A model generated the notes under the pieces. The model worked only from the letters and a program-made list of their open reading frames with translations. It did no database searches and had not been told where the DNA came from. From assembly GCF_029893805.1 (NCBI RefSeq), contig NZ_JARXYP010000002.1:4278001-4342000 (forward strand): a DNA stretch of 64,000 nucleotides, in the 5' to 3' direction. Of this stretch, positions 49,725-58,607 are shown piece after piece (positions within the stretch are counted from its first letter, which is position 1; every line of letters starts with the position of its first letter). The position numbers were made by a program, and so were the translations under genes. Origin of the DNA: Streptomyces sp. SAI-135. Its GTDB lineage: Bacteria; Actinomycetota; Actinomycetes; Streptomycetales; Streptomycetaceae.

Positions 49725-50666
49725 TCAGCCCCGCCGGCGAGCCGCCTCGTACAGCACGATCCCGGCCGCCACACCGGCGTTCAGCGACTCGGCGCCGCCC
49801 GGCATCGGGATCCGCACCCGGAAGTCACAGGTCTCGCCGACCAGGCGGGACAGGCCCTTGCCCTCGCTGCCGACGACGATGGCGACCGGACCGCCGAGCG
49901 CCTCCAGGTCACCGATCTCGTGCTCGCCGTCGGCGGCGAGGCCGACGACCACGATGCCCTGCTTCTTGTACGCCTCCAGGGCGCGCGTCAGGTTGGTGGC
50001 ACGCGCGACAGGGGTGCGGGCGGCCGTACCGGCGGACGTCTTCCACGCGCCTGCGGTCATGCCGGCCGCGCGCCGCTCCGGTACGACGACGCCGTGACCG
50101 CCGAACGCGGAGACCGAGCGGACGACCGCGCCGAGGTTGCGCGGGTCGGTCACGCCGTCGAGGGCGACGATCAGCGGGTCCTCGCCGTCGTCGTAGGCCG
50201 CCGCGGCGAGGTCCTCGGGGTGGGCGTACTCGTACGGCGGGACCTGGAGGACCAGGCCCTGGTGGTTGAGCCCGTTGGTCATGCGGTCGAGCTCGGGGCG
50301 AGGGGCCTCCATGAGGTGGACGCCGCCGCGGTCGGCGACGAGCTGGAGCGCCTCACGGACCCGCTCGTCGTTGTCGATGAACTGCTGGACGTAGAGCGTC
50401 ACCGCGGGCACGCCCTCGCGCAGCGCCTCGACGACGGGGTTGCGGCCCACGACCATCTCGGAGGTGCCCTTGCCGCCCCGGCCGCGCGGCGCGGGACGGC
50501 GCACGGTCTGCTTCGCCTTGGCGTTGGCGATCCGGTTCTTCTTGTGCCCCTTGCGCATCTCGGCGGGCGGGGTCGGACCCTTGCCCTCCAGGCCCTTGCG
50601 CCGCTGGCCGCCACTGCCGACCTGCGCGCCCTTCTTGCCGGACATGCGGCGGTTGTTGGCTGCCAT
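49725..50666 (-). CDS. rlmB: 23S rRNA (guanosine-2'-O)-methyltransferase RlmB
   Basis: A 313-residue SpoU/TrmH enzyme. A Lys/Arg-rich unstructured N-terminus (1-65) precedes the substrate-binding domain ('GRNPVVEALREGVPAV') and SPOUT motifs 'ALDGVTDPRNLGAVVRSVSAFGGHGVV', 'VVGSEGKGLSRLV' and 'IPMPGGAESLNAGVAAGIVLYEA'. These form the trefoil-knot SAM site. It follows cysS on the same strand, but a strong hairpin separates them. Confidence 0.94.
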   Translation of the reverse strand: MAANNRRMSGKKGAQVGSGGQRRKGLEGKGPTPPAEMRKGHKKNRIANAKAKQTVRRPAPRGRGGKGTSEMVVGRNPVVEALREGVPAVTLYVQQFIDNDERVREALQLVADRGGVHLMEAPRPELDRMTNGLNHQGLVLQVPPYEYAHPEDLAAAAYDDGEDPLIVALDGVTDPRNLGAVVRSVSAFGGHGVVVPERRAAGMTAGAWKTSAGTAARTPVARATNLTRALEAYKKQGIVVVGLAADGEHEIGDLEALGGPVAIVVGSEGKGLSRLVGETCDFRVRIPMPGGAESLNAGVAAGIVLYEAARRRG

Positions 50667-50721
50667 GACCTACCTGTTCCACGTCGTTCTGCGTCGGTGC
50701 GATGTTCGTACGTCTATGCAG

Positions 50722-50749
50722 TGTGCCGCCCGGAGGGCCGGGCGGCACA
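50722..50749 (-). terminator. Hairpin between cysS and rlmB
   Basis: TGTGCCGCCCGG (50722-50733) and CCGGGCGGCACA (50738-50749) form a perfect 12-bp stem with an AGGG loop, 25 bp beyond the cysS stop. It may terminate or attenuate transcription before rlmB. Confidence 0.7.
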
Positions 50750-50774
50750 ATCGATCTTCGAGATCGGGAGGGGC

Positions 50775-52172
50775 TCAGCGCGGTCCGAGCGTCCAGCGCG
50801 GCCCCTGCGGGCCGTCCTCGATGCTCAGCCCGGACTGGCCGAGCTGGTCGCGGATGGCGTCCGCGGTGGCCCAGTCCTTGCGACCGCGGGCGGCCTCGCG
50901 CTGGTCGAGGACCAGGCGGACGAGGCTGTCGACCACGCCGTGCAGGTCCTCGCCCCGGTCGGACTCGCCGGCCCAGTGCGGGTCGAGCGGGTCCAGGCCG
51001 AGGACGCCGAGCATGGCGCGGACCTCGGCGAGGCGGGCGACGGCGGCTTCCTTGTCGTCGGCCGCGAGCGCGCTGTTGCCCTGCCGGACGGTGGTGTGCA
51101 CGACGGCGAGCGCCTGCGGGACGCCCAGGTCGTCGTCCATGGCCTCGGCGAAGGCGGGCGGCACCTCGGCGGAGGGTTCGACGGGGCCGGCCTTTTCGAC
51201 GACCCGCTGCACGAAGCCCTCGATCCGGGCGAACGCCGACTCGGCCTCGCGCAGGGCGTCCTGGCTGTACTCAATCATCGAGCGGTAGTGGGGCGTGCCC
51301 AGGTAGTACCTGAGCACGATCGGCCGCCACTCCTTGACCATCTCGGAGACGAGCACCGAGTTGCCCAGCGACTTGGACATCTTGTCGCCGGCCATGGTGA
51401 CCCAGGCGTTGTGCACCCAGTACTGCGCGAAGTCGTCGCCGTAGGCCTTGGCCTGGGCGATCTCGTTCTCGTGGTGCGGGAAGATCAGGTCGAGGCCGCC
51501 GCCGTGGATGTCGAAGGCGGTGCCCAGGTACTTGTGGGCCATCGCCGAGCACTCCAGGTGCCAGCCGGGGCGGCCGGGACCCCACGGCGTCGACCAGGTG
51601 GGCTCGCCCGGCTTGGCGGACTTCCACATGGCGAAGTCACGCGGGTCGCGCTTGCCGGTCTCGCCCTCGCCGGACGGCTGGAGGAGGTTGTCCAGCTCCT
51701 GCCGCGACAGCTCCAGGTAGCCCGGGAAGGAGCGCACGTCGAAGTAGACGTTGCCGTCGGACTCGTAGGCGTGGCCGCGCTCGATGAGGCCCTGCATCAT
51801 CTCGACCATCTCGGTCACGTGCCCGGTGGCACGCGGCTCGTAGGTGGGCGGGAGGCAGCCGAGGGCGGTGTAACCGTCGTTGAACGCGCGCTCGTTCTCG
51901 TACCCGATCGACCACCAGGGGCGGTTCTGCTCGGCCGCCTTGGCGATGATCTTGTCGTCGATGTCGGTGACGTTGCGGATGAAGGTGACGTCGTAGCCGC
52001 GGTACTCGAACCAGCGGCGCATGATGTCGAAGTTCAGGCCGGAGCGGATGTGCCCGATGTGCGGGGCCGCCTGCACGGTGGCGCCACACAGGTAGATCGA
52101 GACACAACCCGGCGTGAGCGGGGCGAAGTCACGGATCTGCCGGGCGCTGGTGTCGTACAGGCGAATGGTCAC
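50775..52172 (-). CDS. cysS: Cysteinyl-tRNA synthetase
   Basis: A 465-residue class I synthetase from GTG 52172 (TIRLYDTSARQIRDF). The HIGH motif is 'AAPHIGHIRSGLNFDI', zinc ligands include 'IYLCGATVQ' and 'GWHLECSAMAHKY', and the KMSKS motif is 'AGDKMSKSLGNSVLV'. Length and ends match the family. It lies downstream of ispD-ispF, the conserved actinobacterial order. Confidence 0.97.
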   Translation of the reverse strand: MTIRLYDTSARQIRDFAPLTPGCVSIYLCGATVQAAPHIGHIRSGLNFDIMRRWFEYRGYDVTFIRNVTDIDDKIIAKAAEQNRPWWSIGYENERAFNDGYTALGCLPPTYEPRATGHVTEMVEMMQGLIERGHAYESDGNVYFDVRSFPGYLELSRQELDNLLQPSGEGETGKRDPRDFAMWKSAKPGEPTWSTPWGPGRPGWHLECSAMAHKYLGTAFDIHGGGLDLIFPHHENEIAQAKAYGDDFAQYWVHNAWVTMAGDKMSKSLGNSVLVSEMVKEWRPIVLRYYLGTPHYRSMIEYSQDALREAESAFARIEGFVQRVVEKAGPVEPSAEVPPAFAEAMDDDLGVPQALAVVHTTVRQGNSALAADDKEAAVARLAEVRAMLGVLGLDPLDPHWAGESDRGEDLHGVVDSLVRLVLDQREAARGRKDWATADAIRDQLGQSGLSIEDGPQGPRWTLGPR

Positions 52173-52225
52173 GGGTCCAGGGTAGTGGGCGATGTGTGGT
52201 GCCTTCGACGGGTTGTGGATAACAG

Positions 52226-52726
52226 TCAGCTCGCGGTCCTGACCACCAGCGCGGTCGCCACCGCCATCAGGCCCTCGTCCCGGCCGGGAAACCCGAGTCC
52301 GTCCGTCGTCGCCCCGGACACCGACACCGGCGCCCCGGCCGCCTCGGACAGGATCTTCTGTGCCTCGTCCCGCCGCTTCCCGATCTTCGGACGCGGTCCT
52401 ACGACCTGTACGGCGATGTTGCCGATCCGGAAGCCCGCCTCCCGCACGATCCGGGCCGCCTCCGTCAACAGGGTGACGCCGGATGCACCCGACCACTCGG
52501 GGCGGCCGGTGCCGAAGTGCCGGCCCAGGTCGCCGAGGCCGGCCGCGGAGAAGAGGGCGTTGCAGGCGGCGTGGGCGACGACGTCCGCGTCGGAGTGGCC
52601 GGCCAGACCCGTGCCCTCGCCCTCCCACTTCAGGCCCGCGCACCACAGCTCGCGGCCCTCCTCGAAGGCGTGGATGTCGGTGCCGATGCCGACCTGCGGC
52701 AGGATCACGGGCTGCTCAGAAGCCAT
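52226..52726 (-). CDS. ispF: 2-C-methyl-D-erythritol 2,4-cyclodiphosphate synthase
   Basis: A 166-residue MEP-pathway enzyme. The metal site is in 'VGIGTDIHAFEEGRELW' (DxH), followed by 'GLAGHSDADVVAHAACNALFSAAGLGDLGRHF' and a C-terminal 'TTDGLGFPGRDEGLMAVATALV'. Its start lies inside the ispD 3' end (11-bp overlap, 52716-52726). Confidence 0.97.
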   Translation of the reverse strand: MASEQPVILPQVGIGTDIHAFEEGRELWCAGLKWEGEGTGLAGHSDADVVAHAACNALFSAAGLGDLGRHFGTGRPEWSGASGVTLLTEAARIVREAGFRIGNIAVQVVGPRPKIGKRRDEAQKILSEAAGAPVSVSGATTDGLGFPGRDEGLMAVATALVVRTAS

Positions 52727-53480
52727 CGTTGAGCCTCCTGCGGGCCAGGACCGCCTCCGCGAGGACCAGGTCCAGCGGGCGGGTCACCTTGAAGGCCTCC
52801 TCGTGACCGGGCACGACCACGACCGTGAGCCCGAGCTGCTCGACCATGCTCGCGTCGTCGGTGACGTCCTCGGTGACGGTCTCGTGGGCGCGGATCAGCG
52901 TCGCCCGGTCGAAGCCCTGCGGGGTCTGCACGGCACGCAGGCGCGCGCGGACCGGGGTCGCCACCACCGGCTCGGGCACACCGGGGACGTTGGCCGGCTC
53001 GACCTCCTTCACGGTGTCCGCGAGGGGCAGCGCCGGGACGACGGCGGGCGCGCCCTCCCGTACGGCCTCGATGACCGCGTCGACGGTGTCGACCGGGACG
53101 AGCGGGCGGGCCGCGTCGTGGACCAGGACGATGTCGAAGTCGGAGGGCAGGGCGTCCAGGCCCAGCCGGACCGACTCCTGGCGGGAGTCGCCGCCGGGGA
53201 CGACGAGGAAGTCCGTCCGCTCGGGCAGCGCGTGCGCGTCGAGGAGCTGCTTGACCTCGCCGGCACCGTCGGGCGGGGCCACGACGACGACCAGGGAGAC
53301 GGCCCGGGACGCGGCCATCGCGCGGACGGCGTGGATCAGCATGGGGGTGCCGTTCAGCGCTCGGAGCGCTTTGGGGGCGCCCGGACCGAGGCGTACGCCC
53401 CTTCCGGCGGCCGGAATCACCACCGCGGTGCGGGCCTCCGCACGTGCTTCGGCGGGCGAAGGGCGCGAAACGTCAGACAT
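52716..53480 (-). CDS. ispD: 2-C-methyl-D-erythritol 4-phosphate cytidylyltransferase
   Basis: A 254-residue enzyme: 'AVVIPAAGRGVRLGPGAPKALRAL' is the CTP site, 'VPGGDSRQESVRLGLDAL' and 'VLVHDAARPLVP' are family motifs, and 'ETVTEDVTDDASMVEQLG' closes the active site. It catalyses the third MEP-pathway step and is coupled to ispF. Confidence 0.97.
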   Translation of the reverse strand: MSDVSRPSPAEARAEARTAVVIPAAGRGVRLGPGAPKALRALNGTPMLIHAVRAMAASRAVSLVVVVAPPDGAGEVKQLLDAHALPERTDFLVVPGGDSRQESVRLGLDALPSDFDIVLVHDAARPLVPVDTVDAVIEAVREGAPAVVPALPLADTVKEVEPANVPGVPEPVVATPVRARLRAVQTPQGFDRATLIRAHETVTEDVTDDASMVEQLGLTVVVVPGHEEAFKVTRPLDLVLAEAVLARRRLNDGF

Positions 53481-53804
53481 CGGTTCCTGTCAGGTTTGTG
53501 TGCTCGGCCAACGTGGGTACGGAGACAGCGTGCCGGGCGCGACGCCTTGACCGGACCCTTCCGTGACACCGGTCGAGCCAGCTGCCCGGGCCCGGCACGC
53601 CAAGTATCGGGGGATCTTTCTCCGAGAGGAACAGGCGCACGGCACTTCGGGGCATCCGGCGCTTCCTTGGATTCGGGATCCGGAGACAGACATGCCGCAG
53701 CGCCCGGCGACAGCTTTCGCGTCATCGGGCACCGCGGCATTTCAGTGCGGCAAGGAAGATTCAGTGTGCTGAGCTGAGCGGGCAAGGTGCCTGCACAGGG
53801 ACGC
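53481..53804. other. Gene-free gap between carD and ispD
   Basis: About 320 bp with no supported gene. It contains a 9-bp inverted repeat GTGCCGGGC (53530-53538) and GCCCGGCAC (53590-53598). It probably contains the carD terminator and the ispD promoter. Confidence 0.5.
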
Positions 53805-54287
53805 TCAGGACGCGAGAACCTCGTCGAGCAGCGCCTCGGCCTTGTCCTCGTTCGTGTTCTCCGCGAGGGCGAGCTCGCTCACCAGGATCTGCCGAGCCTT
53901 GGCGAGCATGCGCTTCTCACCTGCGGAGAGTCCGCGCTCGCGCTCACGACGCCACAGGTCACGCACGACTTCCGCGACCTTGATGACATCGCCGGAGGCG
54001 AGCTTCTCCAGGTTTGCCTTGTAACGACGGGACCAGTTAGTGGGCTCCTCGGCGTACGGCGCGCGCAGCACCTCGAAGACCCGGTCCAGCCCGTCCTGAC
54101 CGACCACATCACGCACGCCGACGAACTCCGCATTGTCCGCTGGCACACGTACCGTCAGGTCACCCTGGGCGACCTTCAGCACCAAGTAGGTCTTGTCCAC
54201 GCCTTTGATCTGGCGAGTTTCGATAGCCTCGATCAGCGCGGCCCCGTGATGGGGATAGACCACGGTGTCGCCAACCTTGAACGTCAT
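53805..54287 (-). CDS. carD: CarD-family RNA-polymerase-binding transcription factor
   Basis: A 160-residue protein. The N-terminal Tudor-like RNAP-interaction domain ('FKVGDTVVYPHHGAALIEAIE') is followed by a helical DNA-binding domain ('NWSRRYKANLEKLASGDVIKVAEVVRDLWRRERERGLSAGEKRML'). It stabilises open promoter complexes at stable-RNA and housekeeping promoters in actinobacteria. It lies upstream of ispD in the same direction. Confidence 0.97.
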   Translation of the reverse strand: MTFKVGDTVVYPHHGAALIEAIETRQIKGVDKTYLVLKVAQGDLTVRVPADNAEFVGVRDVVGQDGLDRVFEVLRAPYAEEPTNWSRRYKANLEKLASGDVIKVAEVVRDLWRRERERGLSAGEKRMLAKARQILVSELALAENTNEDKAEALLDEVLAS

Positions 54288-54876
54288 GTGACAGGTACCC
54301 CTTCCGTGGCTATCCAGGGTAACACGGAAACTGCGGGTTCTGAATGGCGTTTTCGCAGGTCAGGGCATATCTCGGGGCTTGACAACAGCAACAGGAACGT
54401 GCTGCGGAGGCCGAGCGGAAGAGGGAATTCGCAGGTCGGAGCGGCTCTCCGGGCGAGGTGAAACGCGTACGTTACACGCATCCGGAGGCCCCTCCAGGCG
54501 GGCTAACGTCCCCAAATGTCCGGTTCCAAGTGTGCGACTTCCGCTACTCCGTTCGGTGTCCGGAGTCACTTCCCCGCCGAATCCGGAATTGATCACGCGC
54601 GACCGGCGGATCAGGCGGTGATCAATTCCGGGGGCGATCGCGCATTCCTTCACGGAAGTTTTGCCACTGGATGCGGAAGGCTCTTATGTGAATGCCGGAC
54701 GAGCGCCGGAGTGCGGGATGCAAGTGACTGACGGGTCACTTGTGAACCAGGTGACACGCCTCTTGGGGAGGGTCGGGTGCGGCCCACCGGGAACGGCTCG
54801 GTAACCTAAGGCCGCTGACAGACACTTAGCGCGGCTTTACGGGCCGCCCCGCTCAAGTCAAGGAGTTGCCGCCGCC
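54288..54876. other. Long intergenic region between carD and the lipoprotein gene
   Basis: About 590 bp without a supported gene. The first half presumably carries the carD promoter (minus strand) and the second half the lipoprotein promoter. A 14-bp perfect inverted repeat lies at 54583-54631. Size and structure leave room for an unannotated small RNA, but none is demonstrable. Confidence 0.5.
54583..54631. repeat. Perfect 14-bp inverted repeat with 21-bp spacer
   Basis: CCGGAATTGATCAC (54583-54596) and GTGATCAATTCCGG (54618-54631). It is more AT-rich than its surroundings and includes TGATCA in each arm. It is not near a stop codon, so a terminator is unlikely; operator or small-RNA structure are options. 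Confidence 0.75.
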
Positions 54877-55539
54877 GTGAGCAGCAGCCTTCGACGCGGC
54901 GCCCTCGCCGCCGCCTCCCTCGCGTTCTCGGTCGCCGCGCTCTCCGCGTGCTCGGCCGGCAACAACGCCCAGACGCTGCAGGTCAAGCCGGACAACGCAG
55001 AGACCCAAGTGGGCGACATCAAGCTCCAGAACGTCGTGGTGATCACCCAGCCGACCCCCGAGGCCTCCGGCGAGACCACGGGTCCGGCCGCGATCTCCGC
55101 CACCGTCTTCAACTCCGGCGACAAGGCCCAGACGCTGGACTCGGTGAGCATCGATGGCGGGGGCAGCGCCGAGATCACGCCCGCCAAGGGCAAGGGCAAG
55201 GTGACCGTCCCGGCCCACGGCTCCGTCGTCCTCGGTGGCAAGGGCAACGCCTCCGCCGCGGTGAGCGAGCTCGGCGAGAGCGTCAAGAACGGCAACGCGC
55301 AGAAGGTCACCTTCACCTTCAGCACGACCGGTGACGTGAGCCTGCGGGCCTTCGTGGTCCCGGCCGACAGCTACTACGACAAGTGGGGCCCGAGCGCCGT
55401 CCCGTCGGCTCCGGCGGCCTCGCCGAAGCCGACCGGCTCCGCGACCCCGACCGGTTCGGCCACGCCGAGCGGCTCCGCGACCCCGACCGACGCGGCCTCC
55501 GCGAGCGCGACGGTCTCCGGGTCGCCCGCGAGCAGCTGA
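54877..55539 (+). CDS. Secreted lipoprotein (DUF461-like)
   Basis: A 220-residue lipoprotein from GTG 54877. A signal 'AAASLAFSVAALSAC' carries the lipobox LSAC (about Cys 24). A beta-rich domain (about 35-165, 'VGDIKLQNVVVITQ', 'SVVLGGKGNASAAVSELGES') is followed by a Ser/Ala/Pro/Thr tail with GSATPTGSATPSGSATPT repeats. It resembles the copper-chaperone-like DUF461 group, but no Met/His metal motif is evident. It is convergent with phoP. Confidence 0.82.
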   Translation: MSSSLRRGALAAASLAFSVAALSACSAGNNAQTLQVKPDNAETQVGDIKLQNVVVITQPTPEASGETTGPAAISATVFNSGDKAQTLDSVSIDGGGSAEITPAKGKGKVTVPAHGSVVLGGKGNASAAVSELGESVKNGNAQKVTFTFSTTGDVSLRAFVVPADSYYDKWGPSAVPSAPAASPKPTGSATPTGSATPSGSATPTDAASASATVSGSPASS

Positions 55540-55550
55540 GCAGCTGTTGT

Positions 55551-55598
55551 ACGACAGGAAGGGCGGGACCTCCTCGGAGGTCCCGCCCTTCCTGTCGT
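55551..55598. terminator. Very strong bidirectional terminator between lipoprotein gene and phoP
   Basis: The arms 55551-55573 and 55576-55598 are perfect 23-bp complements with a two-base centre (core GGGCGGGACCTCC / GGAGGTCCCGCCC), lying between two convergent stops at 55539 and 55612. Confidence 0.92.
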
Positions 55599-55611
55599 GG
55601 AGCGGTGTTGT

Positions 55612-56292
55612 CTACGGCTCGAACTTGTAGCCGAGGCCGCGGACCGTCACCAGGTACCTCGGGGCGCCCGGGTCCGGTTCGATCTTGGCGCGCAGGCGCT
55701 TGACGTGGACGTCGAGGGTCTTGGTGTCGCCCACGTAGTCGGCGCCCCAGACGCGGTCGATGAGCTGCATGCGGGTCAGGACGCGGCCGGCGTTGCGCAG
55801 CAGCATCTCCAGCAGGTCGAACTCCTTGAGGGGCAGGTCGACCTTGGAGCCGGAGACCGTGACCACGTGGCGGTCCACGTCCATGCGGACCGGACCGGCC
55901 TCCAGCGCGGCCGGGGTGACCTCCTCGGGCTCGCCGCGGCGGCGCAGGACGGCTCGGATGCGGGCGACCAGCTCGCGCGAGGAGAACGGCTTGGTGACAT
56001 AGTCGTCGGCTCCTATCTCCAGGCCGACGACCTTGTCGATCTCGCTGTCCTTGGCGGTCACCATGATGACGGGGACGTTGGAGCGGCCGCGCAGCTGGCG
56101 GCACACCTCGGTGCCGGGCAGGCCCGGCAGCATCAGGTCGAGGAGGACGAGGTCGGCGCCGTTGCGCTCGAACTCGTCGAGTCCGTCGGGGCCCGTGGCC
56201 GCGATGGCGACCTCGAAGCCCTCCTTGCGGAGCATGTACGACAGGGCGTCGGAGAAGGACTCCTCGTCCTCGACGACGAGCACTCGGGTCAC
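55612..56292 (-). CDS. phoP: Phosphate response regulator PhoP
   Basis: A 226-residue OmpR-family regulator from GTG 56292. The receiver phospho-site is in 'DLVLLDLMLPGLPG' (D52), with 'MVTAKDSEIDKVVGLEIGADDYVTKPF'. The winged-helix 'MQLIDRVWGADYVGDTKTLDVHVKRLRAKI' binds PHO boxes. It overlaps phoR by 4 bp (GTGA). It controls phosphate-starvation genes and represses antibiotic production in streptomycetes. Confidence 0.96.
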   Translation of the reverse strand: MTRVLVVEDEESFSDALSYMLRKEGFEVAIAATGPDGLDEFERNGADLVLLDLMLPGLPGTEVCRQLRGRSNVPVIMVTAKDSEIDKVVGLEIGADDYVTKPFSSRELVARIRAVLRRRGEPEEVTPAALEAGPVRMDVDRHVVTVSGSKVDLPLKEFDLLEMLLRNAGRVLTRMQLIDRVWGADYVGDTKTLDVHVKRLRAKIEPDPGAPRYLVTVRGLGYKFEP

Positions 56293-57545
56293 GGAAGGAC
56301 CTCCGGGGCGGGAAGCGGGTCGTAAGAAGTCGACTCGGGGGTGGAATGCCCGTCCTCGTCGTCGAGGTCGGGGTGCTGGAGCGCGCGGTCGCGGGCCGCG
56401 CCCGCCTCCGGCAGCCTGAGGGTGAACGTGGAGCCCTGTCCCTCCGAGCTCCACACCGTGACCTCCCCGCCGTGCGAGGCGGCCACGTGCTTGACGATCG
56501 CCAGACCGAGGCCCGTACCGCCGGTCTGGCGGGAGCGGGCCGGGTCGACGCGGTAGAAGCGCTCGAAGATGCGCTCCTTGTCCTTGTCGGAGATGCCGAT
56601 GCCCTGGTCGGTGACGGCGACCTCGATCAGGTCGCCGCCCGGCGCGGACACCCGGCGGGCGGCTATGCCGACGCGGGTGCGGGCGGGCGAGTAGTTGACG
56701 GCGTTCTCGACGAGGTTGCCGAGGGCGGCGGCGAGCTGGCCGCGGTTGCCCCACACCTTGAGCTCGGCCGCGCCGGCGGCGGCCATGGTGATCTGCTTGG
56801 TGCCCGCCTGGTGCCGGCACCGGTCGATGGCCTCGGCGACCAGCTCGTCCACGCGGACCGGCTCGGCGTCCTCCAGCGGGTCGTCGTTCTGCACCCGGGA
56901 GAGGTCGATGAGCTCCTGGACCAGGCTGGTCAGGCGGGTGGCCTCGATCTGCATGCGGCCGGCGAAGCGCTCCACCGCCTCCGGGTCCTCGGAGGCGTCC
57001 ATGACGGCCTCGGAGAGGAGGGAGAGCGCGCCGACCGGGGTCTTGAGCTCGTGGCTGACGTTCGCGACGAAGTCGCGTCGTACCGCTTCGATGCGCCGGG
57101 CCTCGGTGAGGTCCTCCACGAGGAGCAGCACCAGCCGGGAGCCGAGGGGTGCGACCCGGGCGGAGACCGCGAGGGCCTCCCCGCGGCCGGTCCCCCGCCT
57201 GGGCAGGTCCAGCTCGACCTGGCGTATCTCGCCGTCCCTGCGGGTGTCCCGGGCCATCTGGAGCATGGGCTCCACGGAGAGCTTGCCGCCGCGGACCAGC
57301 CCGAGGGCGTACGCGGCGGAGCTGGCCTTGACGACCGCGTCGGCCTCGTCGAGGACGACGGCCGAGGAGCGGAGCACGGAGAGGACGGTGTCCACGCCCG
57401 GCGGAAGCACCGGGTCCGTGTGCAGGGAGGTGCGGGTGGGGCGTTTCTGCTCCCGCTCGCTCCAGCGGAACGCCAGCATCGCGATGACACCGGTGAGCAC
57501 ACCGGCGATCGCTGCCGCTGCGGCGACCGCCGCGTTCACGTCCAT
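56289..57545 (-). CDS. phoR: Phosphate sensor kinase PhoR
   Basis: A 418-residue kinase. One N-terminal helix (VAAAAAIAGVLTGVIAMLAF) is followed by a PAS-like region, the HisKA box 'FVANVSHELKTPVGALSLL', and HATPase motifs 'NLVENAVNYSP', 'VTDQGIGISDKDKERIFERFYRVD' and 'GTGLGLAIVKHVAASHGG'. It is co-transcribed with phoP and divergent from phoU across PHO boxes. Confidence 0.96.
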   Translation of the reverse strand: MDVNAAVAAAAAIAGVLTGVIAMLAFRWSEREQKRPTRTSLHTDPVLPPGVDTVLSVLRSSAVVLDEADAVVKASSAAYALGLVRGGKLSVEPMLQMARDTRRDGEIRQVELDLPRRGTGRGEALAVSARVAPLGSRLVLLLVEDLTEARRIEAVRRDFVANVSHELKTPVGALSLLSEAVMDASEDPEAVERFAGRMQIEATRLTSLVQELIDLSRVQNDDPLEDAEPVRVDELVAEAIDRCRHQAGTKQITMAAAGAAELKVWGNRGQLAAALGNLVENAVNYSPARTRVGIAARRVSAPGGDLIEVAVTDQGIGISDKDKERIFERFYRVDPARSRQTGGTGLGLAIVKHVAASHGGEVTVWSSEGQGSTFTLRLPEAGAARDRALQHPDLDDEDGHSTPESTSYDPLPAPEVLP

Positions 57546-57618
57546 GCCTCCAGGTTAGGCATGGGTTCCGTCCTGGCCACAGCCGTCCGAGCGCGAGCTC
57601 GAACACTCGTCGCCCAGA

Positions 57619-57651
57619 GTTCACCTTGGAGCCAGTGTTGGTTCATTTGGG
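57619..57651. promoter_or_regulatory. PHO box (PhoP-binding direct repeats) between phoRP and phoU
   Basis: Three contiguous 11-bp units: GTTCACCTTGG (57619-57629), AGCCAGTGTTG (57630-57640) and GTTCATTTGGG (57641-57651). The first and third keep the GTTCA core of Streptomyces PHO boxes; the middle unit is degenerate. The site lies in the divergent promoter region, consistent with autoregulation by PhoP. Confidence 0.88.
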
Positions 57652-57769
57652 AGGGCGGAAACGGACGCGTAGAGGTCCGAACGTGGGAGCGTGGGGTACG
57701 CAGCACCGGTTTCGCGGCCGGTTTTGGCCCCTGGAACCCACAGGAATGACGTACGAGAGGGAACCGACA

Positions 57770-58459
57770 ATGCGGGACGCGTACCACGAGGAACTTGATT
57801 CGATCGGCGACGGTCTGGTGGAGATGGCCCGGCTGGTCGGCTCGGCGATCGGACGCGCCACGACGGCCATCCTCGACTCCGACCTGAAGCTGGCCGAGAG
57901 CGTGATCGAGGCCGACCAGAAGGTGGACGACCTCCAGCACGACCTGGAGGCCCGGGCGATAGCACTGCTCGCCCGCCAGCAGCCGGTGGCGACCGACCTC
58001 CGTATCGTGGTCACCTCGCTGCGCATGTCGGCCGACCTGGAGCGCTCGGGCGACCTGGCCCAACACGTGGCGAAGCTGGCCCGGCTGCGCTTCCCCGAGA
58101 AGGCCATCCCCCACGACCTGCACGCCACCATCCTGGAGATGGGCCAGCTCGCCCAGCGCCTGATGGCGAAGGCGGCGGAGGTCATCATCACCAAGGACGT
58201 CGACCTCGCACTCCAGCTGGAGCAGGACGACGACGAGATGGACCTGCTGCACCGCACGCTCTTCCAGCACCTGCTGGACGACAAGTGGAAGCACGGCATC
58301 GAGACGGCGGTGGACGTCACCCTCCTCGGCCGCTACTACGAGCGGTTCGCCGACCACGCGGTGTCGGTGGCCAAGCGCGTGGTGTATCTGGTGACGGGTG
58401 AGCACGCGGACGAGCTCCAGCAGGAGATCCAGCCGGTGACGGGCGTGGAAGGAGCCTGA
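57770..58459 (+). CDS. phoU: PhoU phosphate-signalling regulator
   Basis: A 229-residue two-PhoU-domain helical protein from ATG 57770 (MRDAYHEELDSIGDGLVEMARL). It carries the E/DxxxD repeats: 'AESVIEADQKVDDLQHDLEARA' and 'VDLALQLEQDDDEMDLLHRTL'. It modulates PhoR in response to phosphate. It is divergent from phoRP with PHO boxes between, so likely PhoP-dependent. Confidence 0.96.
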   Translation: MRDAYHEELDSIGDGLVEMARLVGSAIGRATTAILDSDLKLAESVIEADQKVDDLQHDLEARAIALLARQQPVATDLRIVVTSLRMSADLERSGDLAQHVAKLARLRFPEKAIPHDLHATILEMGQLAQRLMAKAAEVIITKDVDLALQLEQDDDEMDLLHRTLFQHLLDDKWKHGIETAVDVTLLGRYYERFADHAVSVAKRVVYLVTGEHADELQQEIQPVTGVEGA

Positions 58460-58607
58460 ACCGGCGCCTTCGATGCTGTTCGGGGCGGGTACGAGCCTCC
58501 GTGCGCCGTTGATGCGCCCAGGGGGGCGGGCATGCAATGAGGACAGGGTCTGGACCGGCGGTGGGTCCGGCGGTCGGAAGGTCAGGCCCTCATCTCCAGG
58601 AGGGACC

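Noticed and set aside
49620..53777. 1385-residue open frame on the + strand opposite rlmB, cysS, ispF and ispD
   Set aside because: It spans four confidently identified genes on the other strand and shows only complement-derived composition.
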